Positions 54,409-64,000 of a DNA stretch of 64,000 nucleotides are shown here, piece by piece. The DNA lies in the NCBI GenBank assembly GCA_963971425.1, contig OZ020515.1, positions 36,842,371 through 36,906,370 on the forward strand, read 5' to 3'. This stretch comes from Bryoerythrophyllum caledonicum (lineage: Eukaryota > Streptophyta > Bryopsida > Pottiales > Pottiaceae). The position numbers and the translations under genes were made by a program. The number at the start of each line of letters is the position of its first letter. The first letter of the stretch is position 1. A model generated the notes under the pieces. The model ran no database searches. It was not told where the DNA came from and saw only the letters and a list, made by a program, of their open reading frames with translations.

Positions 54409-55740
54409 GTACAGTACCCTCACACAAGTATACGTACTTTTTTCATTTGTACGTTTCCACACTACACTGCTGCCAACTTTGGCACCGTCGTGAGGGCTAG
54501 AAATTTGTCAATTTACCATGAAATTTTTGGCACAAGATCACTTATGTGTTGAAAACATGTGTGCCAAATTTCAAGGCCAGGAGATTTATACAATAAAAGA
54601 TATCCAAGATTTACCAACATGGGGTAGCTGTAAGAAAAGTTTTACAGCTGCCAACTTTGACACCCGTCCAAGGATTGAAAGAATTTTTTTTGCCCATGTA
54701 ATTTTTAGATGAGACGAAATCTATGTTGATTATATGTGTGAAAAATTTCAAGTCCAAAAGCTCCACACAATTAAAACTACATCAAAAGCTAGCAACATGT
54801 GTAGTTGTGAGAAACATTTCACTCCTAGCCAACTTTGACACACTCCCAAGGATTGGATTTTTTGGTATTTTCCCATGAAATTTTTGACATGAGACTATCT
54901 CTATGTTGATCACATGCGTGCCAATTTGAAGGCCAAAATATCTACATATCAAAAGATTTTTGAAATCTACCAACATGTATAGTTGTGAGAAACATTTCAC
55001 TACTGCCAACTTTGACCACCCCCTAAGGATTCAATTTTTTATTTTTTCCCAAGATATTCTGGACATAAGACCATATCTATGTTGGTTATACATGTGCTTA
55101 ATTTCTAGTCCAAAATACCCACAAAAGATAAGAAACAAATCTAAATCTACCAACATGTGTAGTTGTGAGAAACAATCAACGAAACCATCTCACTATTGTC
55201 AACTTTGGCACCCTCCCTAGGTCGGAAAAATTGTTAATTGACCATGAAATTTTTGGCACAAGATCACCTTCATGTTGATAACATGTGTGCCAAAACTCAA
55301 GGCCAGAAGATGAATACAAAAAACCATCTTCAAAATCTACCAAAATATGTAGCTACAAGAAACAATTTTGAATATCCTTTTTTCTATTCATCATGTGGCC
55401 TTGGAATTTGGCACACTTATCATAAACATAGAGGTGGTCTCATGCTAAAATTCTATGGGCAAAAAAATTCTTTCAATTCTTGGGAGGGTGTCAAAGTTGG
55501 TTAGCTGTGAATGGCTCACAACTACACATCTTGGTAGATTTTGAATATCTTTTTTTGAATTCATCTTCTGGCCTTGAAATCTGGCACACATATTGTTAAC
55601 ATAAAGGTGATCTTGTGCCAAAAATTTCATGGTAAATTGGCAATTTTTTAGCCCTCAAGAGGGTGCCAAAGTTGGCAGCAATGTAGTGTGGAAACGTACA
55701 AAATCAAAAAAGTATGTATACTTGTGTGAGGGTATTGTAC
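54409..55740. mobile_element. TIR element built of tandem ~178-base units
   Basis: The outer ends are inverted repeats of about 75 bases: 54409-54490 matches the complement of 55665-55740 (shared ACCCTCACACAAGTATAC, TACTTTTTT and TACGTTTCCACACTACA). Inside are five direct units starting near 54468, 54648, 54826, 55004 and 55196, each opening GCCAACTTTG-CACC and closing with CTACCAACATG...GTAGTTGTGAGAAAC, followed by inverted units to 55690. Non-coding. The class is unclear; long ends suggest a Mutator-like or foldback element, but no 9-base duplication is convincing. Confidence 0.65.
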
Positions 55741-55748
55741 AAGAAATG

Positions 55749-55963
55749 GGGCCTCTAAAGGACCAAGTGTCCCCATAAATTTTTTCACTTTGACTGCATA
55801 CCTTTCAATCTATACAGTCAAAGTTCACAAAATTTTCATCACATCATTGTTTATAAGTTTGGAAGAAGATCCCACGGTTACATTCTCAAAAAGTTCAACT
55901 TTGGGAGTTTTTAATCAATGGAGTAGAGATTCCCCCAAAATGCCTTTGTCCTTTAGGGGTTAG
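55749..55963. repeat. Short TTAA-family repeat
   Basis: Starts GGGGCCTCTAAAGGACCAAG and ends TTGTCCTTTAGGGGTTAG, inverted ends with mutated TTAA sites. It lies just outside the TIR element. Confidence 0.45.
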
Positions 55964-56496
55964 AGTTGTTTGTGAAGTAGGCAAAGACACCAAGAGTCTA
56001 AAGTCCAATTTTTTTTTTTAAATTTCATAGTTATAGATAGAGTGGCGACACATATTTTTGGAGACCACACATGTGGCGACAGAAAGTTTCTCCTGAAACC
56101 ATACAAAACCAAATTTTCTCCATAAATATATTTTTTGGAGAATTCATCTCCATAAAAATAGTTTTGTACATCCTTTTTGGCAATAGGATGGAGTCTGTGT
56201 TGTTCACTAATAGCAATATGGCGATATGGAAACCGCCATCAATGTAATTTTGGCGATATAAAAACATAATTTCCCCACTTTTGAGGGAATATTTTTTTTG
56301 GGACAAAAATATTTTCCATTTGGCTCCAAATTGCCAAAACCAAAAAAAGCTCTGGTCTGGATCTCTTTTCTCATTTTTTATCACTAAGGTTGATTGTAAA
56401 TTTTTATGATCATCTCAAAGAGGGAAAATGCAACTAAGAATCATAACCTCTCCTTCTTCATTTATAGAGGCACCTAAAAATAATTTTGACTTGGGT
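55964..56496. other. AT-rich intergenic
   Basis: Repeated words of the GCGACA and CATAAATATA type, but no gene and no element ends. Confidence 0.3.
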
Positions 56497-56740
56497 TATT
56501 ACCGTAGGTGAACCTCTGGTTTGGCACTTCAATGCCGAATAATTAATTAAAGTGAAAAAATGACATTCGGCATTCAAAATTACTATAATGTTATTTTTGG
56601 CAAGAAATCAAATAGTACTATATTTGGCCTATTTTGGCACCCATGGGGATTGAACTCAAGACCTTGGGATTCCAAACTCAAGTAACACGCAATTAAGCAA
56701 TTATGCACTCACCAAATAAAAGTGCACTTGGGTACAACGG
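56497..56740 (-). mobile_element. tRNA-derived SINE, copy 1
   Basis: On the minus strand an A-box-like TGGTGAGTGCATAATTGC is followed by a B box (TTGAGTTCAATCC, about 56665-56651). The body contains GAATGCCGAATGTC and the distal end reads CAGAGGTTCACCTACGG. An inverted second copy is at 60395-60640, covering both the tRNA-like head and the distal end. Confidence 0.55.
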
Positions 56741-56869
56741 CGGCCATTTTGAACAAAAGTGTCAACATTGCAAAAAAAAAGTTTTTCAAAGAAAAAAATT
56801 TGATCTTGTACAAGAATATTATGTACAATCATAGTTTTTAATATTGGAAGCGATATTTTGGCATTTTCA

Positions 56870-57112
56870 ACTAATTTGTGGTGGCCCCTCGTTTATACTA
56901 GATAAATGTGTATTAAATATGGAGATTATGATAATCTCTATATCCGTGTGGTGGATTGCAACTAGAAAAATAAGGCATAGAATTCTATTTTAAGATCTTC
57001 CAATTGATAGTCTAAAATTTCACTTTAAGATGTGATTCTCATGCCTCTTTTTGACAATGACAGTTTTAGACTAGTTTTTGAGCAAATTTGGTTGTGGTCC
57101 TTTAGGGATTAA
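56870..57112 (+). repeat. Right end of a long-type TTAA-family repeat
   Basis: Matches the last ~230 bases of 14715-15643 (CTTTAAGATGTGATTCTCATG, GGTCCTTTAGGGATTAA). Confidence 0.5.
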
Positions 57113-57128
57113 TCCCACATGAATACAA

Positions 57129-57465
57129 TACACCAAACACTGAATATAGTGTGGATTCATTGGTAATGTGGGTGAAAATTGATGTGGACACATTCCAACA
57201 TGTGTCATGCCATTCTTTGCCGCCTCGCTACGAAATAACTTCCACTCCTCGTCGATTGCCACCACCTCACCGCAGCTCGCCGCCACCTCTCCATGATCCA
57301 CATTAATTTTGTATCAACATTTTTGAAGCATCCCACACTATTTTATGAGGAACATGATTTGATGTGGATTGAGAATTGAGGTGGACCATTGTAATTTGTG
57401 AGTACTGGAATTAGTGTAGGTATTTCGATATAGTTCGGCCCACACTATATGCAGCGCTTGGTGTA
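57129..57465. mobile_element. MITE, CTACACCAA family, copy C
   Basis: The left end TACACCAAACACTGAATATAG matches the complement of the right end TACACCAAGCGCTGCATATAG. The interior is like 4053-4356 plus a GC-rich ~65-base insertion at about 57215-57295. Confidence 0.65.
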
Positions 57466-58102
57466 GTTGTCTACAAAAGAGTTGATAAGACGTATGCTTT
57501 ATGGATCGTGGAACCTTCTATGTGGTGGAAGGAAAACGTGGAAGCCAACGGATGTTACCAACAGTGGGAACGCAAAAGCAGCAGGGAACACTATGCAAGC
57601 CCGAACCTTGGGAGCCAATCCTCCGTCTGCAAATGATGTGCATCCTTCTCCTGTTTTTTCCTTGCAATTTAGTTTTTAATTTGCCCCAAAAAATAAAAAT
57701 AAAATGATGTTGCATCCAGGCTCACAAACCTGAACCCTAGCCGCCGCCACAGATCCAAACCCTAGCTGCCGCCACTAGGGATCCAAACCCTAAACTTAAA
57801 AACCCTAGCCACCACGTTCCCATGAGATCCTAAACGATCCCATGGAGTTCCGTGCACTAGGGGTGTGCGCGCGCACACCCCCAACTACTGGTGCTCCTCC
57901 ATCCAACATATCTCAAGGCCAAAAATTGAAAACCAAAACAAGGAGCTTCAAAAGTTCAACGGTGCGCTGACGGAGGTGGAGCAGGCGATGGAGCGCGACG
58001 AGAAGAGACGGAGCAGCGACGCACGACGAGGATTGAGGTTTGAGTGGTTAGAGTTTTTTTTTTAAAGTTCATGTTGATGCCGTCGCAGGCGCAGGCGCGG
58101 CG
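57466..58102. other. Intergenic with telobox-like repeats and a CG palindrome
   Basis: AACCCTA words cluster at 57733-57815 (AACCCTAGCCGCCGCCAC and similar). GGGTGTGCGCGCGCACACCC at 57859-57878 is a perfect palindrome. No gene is recognised. Confidence 0.4.
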
Positions 58103-58302
58103 NNNNNNNNNNNNNNNNNNNNNNNNNNNNNNNNNNNNNNNNNNNNNNNNNNNNNNNNNNNNNNNNNNNNNNNNNNNNNNNNNNNNNNNNNNNNNNNNNN
58201 NNNNNNNNNNNNNNNNNNNNNNNNNNNNNNNNNNNNNNNNNNNNNNNNNNNNNNNNNNNNNNNNNNNNNNNNNNNNNNNNNNNNNNNNNNNNNNNNNNNN
58301 NN
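58103..58302. other. Assembly gap (200 N)
   Basis: Exactly 200 N, so the size is likely a placeholder and not a measurement. Confidence 0.99.
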
Positions 58303-58560
58303 CCTTAAAAAATCTCTCTCTCAAACCCCTCTCTCATACCCCTCTCTTCCAAACCCATCTCTCTCAAACCCCTCTCCCATACCCCTCTCTCCCAAACCCA
58401 TCTCTCCCAAACCCTAGCCGCCCACAAATTCCCTCCCCTTCCTCTCAACTCCCTTCCATTCTCTTCCCTCACAACTCTTCTCTCCTCACCCTCCGCCCTC
58501 ACAAGCCCATCTCTCACAAACTCACAAGCCTCTCACAAGCCTCTCTCTCACTCACAGCCT
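58303..58560. repeat. Pyrimidine-rich CTCTCYCAAACCC repeats
   Basis: Tandem degenerate 14-20-base units, right beside the gap, a likely cause of the assembly break. Long frames through it are repeat artefacts. Confidence 0.6.
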
Positions 58561-58799
58561 CCCTCACAACGACAACCAAGGGTGTGCGCGCGCGCACCCC
58601 TCGTAGGACTACCCAAAGGTGCAACACCTTGATATCCTTCATTGATACCCTCGTTCCCAAAACCCTAATACCAAACCCTAATTTGATACCCTAAGTTGAT
58701 ACACCGCTTGACAACCGGGTATTGGTACCTACGAACTCATACCCTGGTGGTGATACCCTCGCTATTGATACCCAAAGTACCTTGGTCCATGAATGATGT
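58561..58799. other. Intergenic; CG palindrome and TTGATACCCT repeats
   Basis: GGGTGTGCGCGCGCGCACCCC lies at about 58579-58600 and mirrors the palindrome at 57859. TTGATACCCT-like words recur at 58640-58770. Confidence 0.4.
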
Positions 58800-59560
58800 T
58801 GAGAATATCTCAACCAAAAATCGTTAAAAATGCTTGTTTTAGTGCATTTAGCAAGGAAGAAAAAATGAAGTTTTTTTGGTAGTTTTAACCGTAGGATCTC
58901 AAATATGACTTATTAAGTAATATACTTACAAAATTTCATAAAGTTTTACCGCACGGATTGAAAGATTATAATGTTTGAAGTAGTGAAAAGGCTCATTTTC
59001 TTCCCTGCGTTTTCTGGATCAGCAGACTTTGACTTCAATTGGTGTCCAATTTTTGCACTATAAAAATTCTCAATTATTTACCATAATGTTAATCATAATG
59101 TTATTTTGCTATATACCAATTTTGAGAGGTAGAAAAGGAGTGTAGCATATTCAAAAAAATTGTGCAATGAGTGGAGGTTTAAAAATTCTCAATTCACGTT
59201 ATATTTTTGTGAACTTAATATTTTTTGAAATGAGAATCTAAATGGTCAATAAGAAGGTTTACATCACATAATGCCATAGGAAAAATCAAAAGTGATTCAT
59301 ACGAAGATCTCAAAGTTTTATGTGGAATGGTAGAAGATTTTTTGGTACCGTGGTCGAAATTGTGTGACAATGTGTGAAATTAATTGACTTGGATTAATAT
59401 GCTATCTCATCAAAGAACTAACAACATGCTTAACACGATGGTATAGGATTTAGATCTTGTGTAGTGCAAAAGTTTTTAGAGGTAGACAAGGGGTGTAGCA
59501 TATTCAAAAAAATTGTGCAATGAGTGGAGGTTCAAAAATTCTTATTCCATACTAATAGTG
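58800..59560 (-). repeat. Long-type TTAA-family repeat, ends lost
   Basis: The blocks of 16225-17158 occur in the same orientation (CAGACTTTGACTTCAATTGG, TAGAAAAGGAGTGTAGCAT). A second partial copy of the middle follows at about 59405-59545. Confidence 0.5.
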
Positions 59561-59839
59561 ACTATCGTTTTGTAATGATATACAGGTTTTTTGAGTGTAG
59601 CGTTATGGCACCACCAAAAATTGACAGAATTTGGGAGAACCATGGCTGGTGGATCGCAGAAGTGGATGAGTCGAGTGCCCACTTCCGCGACATGTGTTTC
59701 GGATTAGTTAGATTGTAGTGGCATTTGCAACATCGCAAGATGTCTCAAAAGCCATCTATTCCAACAGTCGATAACGCGCTTCCCTCAAAGCGTCCACTTT
59801 GAACAATGAGGATTCATTACTGACAAATAGATTTAGGCA

Positions 59840-60030
59840 CTACACTATTCACTTTGTATAGTGAGGATTCATTATTGATGTGGATCACCCACACTACTTC
59901 ACATCAAGCACATGCATGTCAACTTCTCATTGCATATCCTTTTATAAGCAAGTGTGTGCCAATCAATGGTTGCATGTTGATTTCCATGTAGTGTAGAAAC
60001 TCAAACCACTTTGGTCTACATTATGTTCGA
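59840..60030. mobile_element. MITE, CTACACCAA family, copy D (inverted relative of A)
   Basis: Reverse-complement relative of 1919-2120 (TTGATGTGGATCACCCACAC, CATCAAGCACATGCATGTCA). The left end keeps CTACACTATTCACTTTGTATAG; the right end is eroded. Confidence 0.5.
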
Positions 60031-60394
60031 GGAAACAATGTTAAAATTCTCTAAGAGTCCTTGCGATTACGCAGTTCAATTTGCAATAGATGCATCCAGG
60101 ATCTATTTCTTAGACAAGAAAGGAAATAGTCAATGTGCACATCGCCTTACAAGTCATCTTGAATAAGAATCAAGTTAGTTTTTGTATAGCAAATTCACTT
60201 GTGTAATAACGTATGACAACATTCAAGATGTCTTTTAAACCAAAACAAAGAAAACATGTCACTTATGTGCACATGAAAATGCCAATGTTGAATACAAAAG
60301 ACATGTAAATTCACTTCAAAACGGTTTACAACTTTTATAATTTAAAAAAAATGTTTTGAGCAAAAACACGTTGTTTTTTTACCACCAACCAATG
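60031..60394. other. AT-rich intergenic
   Basis: Nothing recognised. Confidence 0.3.
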
Positions 60395-60640
60395 CACTTG
60401 GCCAAGTGCATAATTGCTTAATTGCGTGTTAAGTGCTTATGCATGATTGCCATGGACGATGACCTTTCCAAGCCTTAATCCCCTATGATGTCTCTACATG
60501 TGCCAAAATCTGTATATATACATTTTTTACAATTTCGGCATTTTCAAAAAAAAAAATTCCACTTAATTCGGCATGGGCTTTTCTAATTAATTGATGCCCG
60601 ACCAGAGGTTCATCTATGGTAGTATATCAAGCTCTTTCAT
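60395..60640 (+). mobile_element. tRNA-derived SINE, copy 2
   Basis: Inverted partner of 56497-56740. AAGTGCATAATTGCTTAATTG lies at the head, the B box region is eroded, and CCAGAGGTTCATCTATGG is at the distal end. Confidence 0.5.
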
Positions 60641-61789
60641 ACTCAAAGATCCACCTTCAAGCTCTTCTCCACGTAATAGCTATTAATTATTTAAAAATTA
60701 GAAATATAATATTATGCATAAAAGGATTGGTATCATCTCAACCCTTGAAGACCAAAAGTCATGAGGTGGGCTTTTGCAATTCTTAGGCCGTTCATATAAT
60801 TGCAATATATATTTTTGATATCTGGCCAAAAACAATGGTTCTCATTTGATTCATTCTCTACCCAATAAGAAAACTTGATAATTTTAGCTATTTGTTTTTG
60901 CAAAATCAAACCCTTGGGTACAATATTCAATTTGAAAATTCTATAAATTTAAGGTTTATAATAAATGAGTATTGACCTTGGACCACAAGATTTTCTTGAA
61001 AAGGGAATCCTACCAAAACCACCCCATGAATGTTGCAGTAAGGCATAGCCTTGGAAGGATGGAAGAGGGGTGTGGACAATAATACCCCTATTTTGGTTTG
61101 TCCCTTCAATAATTAAAACCCCATTGATGTTTAAAGTACCATGGTGGGGCTCTTAGGATAAAGTGGGACCACATGCCCTACATTTGACATGAAATTGCCA
61201 AAAAATGCCTCTAGACCCCCCAAGATAAGAGGGCCAAAAAAATGAGCCCCATTGACCTCTTGCCATTAAGGTGTGGTGTCCATAAACAAACGCTTTATTC
61301 ACGCCGGCCTCTTCAGGGACCGGCGTTCTTATTCTTCTTGTGGGGTCCGATTTAGTTGTGCCTTGGTGCAACTCTTGTGGGGTAAATAATAGAGAGAACA
61401 TGCTCAACAATTCAAACTTTCTAGCTAGTGGAAAAGCATTTTAAGGGTAGTTATTGGTGTGCATGAGGAAGTCCCAGGTGGTCGTCTCACCACCCCTTGA
61501 TACCCGGGCGCCCTTGATGTTCCAATCGAGCCACGTCATACCAAAATTCCATGTAGGTCAATGACTAAAAAGTACCGATGAATAGTAGTGACGTTGAGAG
61601 CAAGAAGGAGGGCTCCTACAAGAGCCTCCCTATGAAGTGGACCTTTATGTTTGGAGCGACTCACGAAAAGTGTAATCCTTAAACATTAGAAGGTGCCACT
61701 CGTGGCCACAATATTCTACATGTCCGGTGTCGTATTTTGACCATGATAAAGTTCGGATATTGACATGTCCTCCACATTAAAGATGTTAG
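60641..61789. other. Intergenic with a partial foldback-MITE relative
   Basis: At about 61150-61260 the sequence resembles the interior of 10977-11242 in inverted orientation (CTAGACCCCCCAAGATAAGAG). No gene is recognised. Confidence 0.35.
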
Positions 61790-62090
61790 TTAACCCTATA
61801 ACGCCTACGAGGCCAAGACATGGTCGTTTTTGGTGCTTTTGCTCTTCTAACTCTTTCCATTATTAGCCATTGTCTCTCACGTCCTCTGAACACATTTTAA
61901 GCTCTTGTTAGCTTTCCAACGGATCTCTCCAATATCCAATCCATGCAAGCATCAACAAGCTACAATGATTTCCGTGAAGTGGAGTCATGCTGAACACATG
62001 TACACAATATGAAGATGATGTTCAACCTAATCTATCACAGTTGTAGATTCTCCTAGGCTCTCATGGTCCACATAGGTGGTAAAGGGTTAA
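61790..62090. repeat. Short-type TTAA-family element, both TTAA intact
   Basis: TTAA at 61790-61793 and 62087-62090, with termini TTAACCCTATAACG and (complement) TTAACCCTTTACC. It shares the interior of 27224-27520 in inverted order (GTAGATTCTCCTAGGCTCTC) and of 19903-20139. 301 bp. Confidence 0.6.
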
Positions 62091-62743
62091 AAAAACTTCA
62101 ACCCAAAGGTGTAAGCCTTGCTAAATTTGATACGTTTTTTCGTATTCTACATAGATAAACACTTGCTCGTATACACGATTCCCAAGTGACGTGTTAGGGT
62201 TAAAGTGTTTGAGGGCGTTGGTGGAGAGCCGTTTTCTTCATCTCCAAGTGCTTTTCCCGGTGAGATGCTCTGAGGCTTTGATTCCCACAGCAAGAACATG
62301 AATCTCTCTCGATCTCTACATGCATCTTTTGTACCGTGACTCAGCAAACATGAAAAAACAGTTATAATCAAAGGATAGAGTTCCACGTACAAGTTGGTGT
62401 ACCAGCCTCACTAATCAACACACAACAAGTACACCAATCCATAAACTCCCTCTTATCATCAAAATCCAAAAACACCAAAACGAACTCCACCAATCCAAAA
62501 CAGAAAAAAAGACGGGACCGAAAAAAAAAAAAAAAAAATAGAGAGAGGGAGGAAAAAAACAGTAGTCCAGCTGCAAATTCTCAGTTTCCCAGGTCAACAA
62601 CGAATTTCCAGTAAAAAAATCCCGGTGACAAATCAGTTCATGGGCAAGTGGGTCGTCGAAATAGCCCTTAAAAAACCAATCTTTGACTGTAATACCACCT
62701 CCTTTTTTTTTCCTTCTGTGGGAGCGTGATCGGTTCTGTGGCG
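62091..62743 (+). promoter_or_regulatory. Upstream region of UDP-apiose/xylose synthase
   Basis: It contains an A-rich run at 62521-62539 and a T run at 62704-62711 just before the start codon. The promoter is presumed here; no specific element is assigned. Confidence 0.3.
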
Positions 62744-64000
62744 ATGGCGGGCGCGAGGCGGAACCTGGACGGGGAGGCGGTCGCGGCGCTCAAGGTGTGC
62801 ATGATCGGCGCGGGCGGGTTCATTGGGTCGCACCTGTGCGAGAAGCTGATGTGGGAGACGGACCACACCGTGCTGGCCATCGACGTGTGCGGGGACAAGA
62901 TCGCGCACCTGCTGCAGCCCGGGAAGGAGTGGAGTCACCGCATCGAGTTCCACCGGATCAACATCAAGAGCGACTCGCGCCTCGAGGGCCTCATCAAAGT
63001 CTCCGACGTGGTACGCACCTGGGTTGTCCCTGCAGGATGTGAGCCTGAATTTCGTCGGTGAGAGGTTTGTGGTGAGGGTGTTGCAGATTTGAGACTAGGT
63101 TTGAGGTGTTGGTGCAGGTGATCAACTTGGCGGCGATTTGTACTCCGGCGGATTACAACACGCGCCCTCTGGACACCATCTACAGCAACTTCGTGGACGC
63201 GCTGCCCGTGGTGCAGTTCTGCCGGGAGCATGGCAAGCGCCTCATCCACTTCTCCACGTGCGAGATCTATGGCAAGACCATCGGCAGCTTCCTCCCCCAG
63301 GACCACCCCTTGAAGGCCGACCCCGCCTTCTACATGCTCAAGGAAGACGACTCCCCCTGCATCTTCGGCTCTGTCGATAAGCAGCGCTGGTCTTACGCCT
63401 GCGCCAAGCAGCTCATCGAGAGGCTCATCTTCGGTAATCCCACACCATAGCCAGCAATGAAATCATGTTTGATTCTCCGTTGATGATTATTTGCTGAACA
63501 ACAATCTACCTCACATATCAGATAATAATGTCATCTAAGTCTAATAAAATCTCCAAAGCCGTCCTATTCCCACTTAAACTCTCAATCTAATAGCTGTGAC
63601 TATCCTAGCTTATAAGAACAGGGAGATTGTATAGCTCGGCGAAGTTAGTGATGATTTTTGTCTTGAGTTTGCACGGGATACTCTAATAGTGCAGTTTTGG
63701 ATCTGATTATTTGATTGGAAGCTGAAGCAAGTTTTTTTTTTGGTTTGTTTTGGCTGTGGTGAGCAGCTGAGGGAGCTGAGAATGGAGTGGAATTCACCAT
63801 TGTCCGGCCATTTAACTGGATCGGCCCACGCATGGACTTCATTCCCGGCGTTGATGGACCCAGTGAGTCAATTCCGCGTGTCTTGGCTTGCTTCAGCAAT
63901 GTAAGTATTTTTTAAAAGAAAATTCAACATTATTTTTAGTGGATTTTTCTGCATTTCGAATAGTTAGATTATGGAGAGATACAGACAAGTAGCTCAGGTT
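62744..64000 (+). CDS. AXS: UDP-D-apiose/UDP-D-xylose synthase, 5' part
   Basis: A cytosolic SDR-type enzyme that converts UDP-glucuronate to UDP-apiose and UDP-xylose for pectin (rhamnogalacturonan II, apiogalacturonan). Exons seen: 62744-63010, 63118-63433, 63767-63900; the fourth intron side starts at 63901 (GTAAGTA) and the gene continues beyond the window. 239 residues are present of a usual ~390. The NAD-binding loop is GAGGFIGSHLCEKL. Residues equivalent to the known catalytic set are present: Cys97 (AICTPADY), Glu138 (FSTCEIYG), Tyr182 and Lys186 (RWSYACAKQL), each three positions before the Arabidopsis AXS1 numbering as I recall it. The ATG at 62744 has G at -3 and +4; the upstream in-frame GTG is ignored. 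Confidence 0.93.

Noticed and set aside
58303-58694. Serine/proline-rich frame next to the gap
   Set aside because: Produced by CTCTCTCC-type repeats and continuing through N; not a credible gene.
21392-63900. A cell-wall gene cluster formed by XYL1 and AXS
   Set aside because: They are about 38 kb apart with unrelated genes and many transposons between, so no cluster is supported.

Overview
The window looks like nuclear DNA from a land plant. It holds five sparse host genes in AT-rich DNA crowded with small transposable elements. Evidence for a plant: a 592-residue plant-type methylenetetrahydrofolate reductase, a FIE-type Polycomb WD40 protein, a UDP-apiose/UDP-xylose synthase (a plant nucleotide-sugar enzyme), spliceosomal GT-AG introns and CCCTAAA-type telomere-like motifs. 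The FIE-like gene has no intron, unlike the many-exon FIE genes of flowering plants. That makes a non-flowering plant (moss, lycophyte or fern grade) possible, but this is inference.

Host genes in order: an alpha-xylosidase-like GH31 enzyme (21392-24751, minus, 6 exons, cell wall); the RNase P/MRP subunit POP4/Rpp29 (30757-31747, plus, 3 exons); MTHFR (32794-36035, minus, 9 coding exons plus a probable 5'-UTR intron), convergent with POP4; a FIE/EED-like PRC2 subunit (50017-51147, plus, single exon); and the 5' part of UDP-apiose/xylose synthase (62744 to beyond 64000, plus). Two of the five act in cell-wall carbohydrate metabolism, but nothing suggests co-regulation; their proximity is probably chance.

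Mobile DNA explains most of the rest. The most notable item is an apparently complete pogo/Tigger-type element (6065-9354). It has TA duplications, 24-bp inverted ends, repeated subterminal motifs and an intact 550-residue DDD transposase. A non-autonomous element with the same terminal CAGTCTA and TA target lies at 2687-3517. Many repeats of two size classes (about 220-300 bp and about 930 bp) end in TTAA followed by CCC[C]TWWAGG-like inverted termini, which suggests a TTAA-targeting family. From 37770 to 47940 there is a nest: a PIF-like MITE, then a decayed PIF/Harbinger element (Myb-like ORF1 and DDE transposase pseudogenes) interrupted by a CACTA element with perfect CCA duplications, then a decayed LINE interrupted by a 1.3-kb MITE with an exact ACT duplication and a minisatellite core. 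Several other MITEs, two SINE families, a TIR element built from tandem ~178-bp units (54409-55740) and a long hairpin (53552-53708) fill the flanks. A run of exactly 200 N (58103-58302) is an assembly gap.

I found no tRNA or rRNA gene, no CRISPR array and no organellar gene cluster. Splice sites were placed by eye from GT-AG signals, reading frame and family similarity. Repeat boundaries are accurate to a few bases where a target duplication is stated and approximate otherwise.
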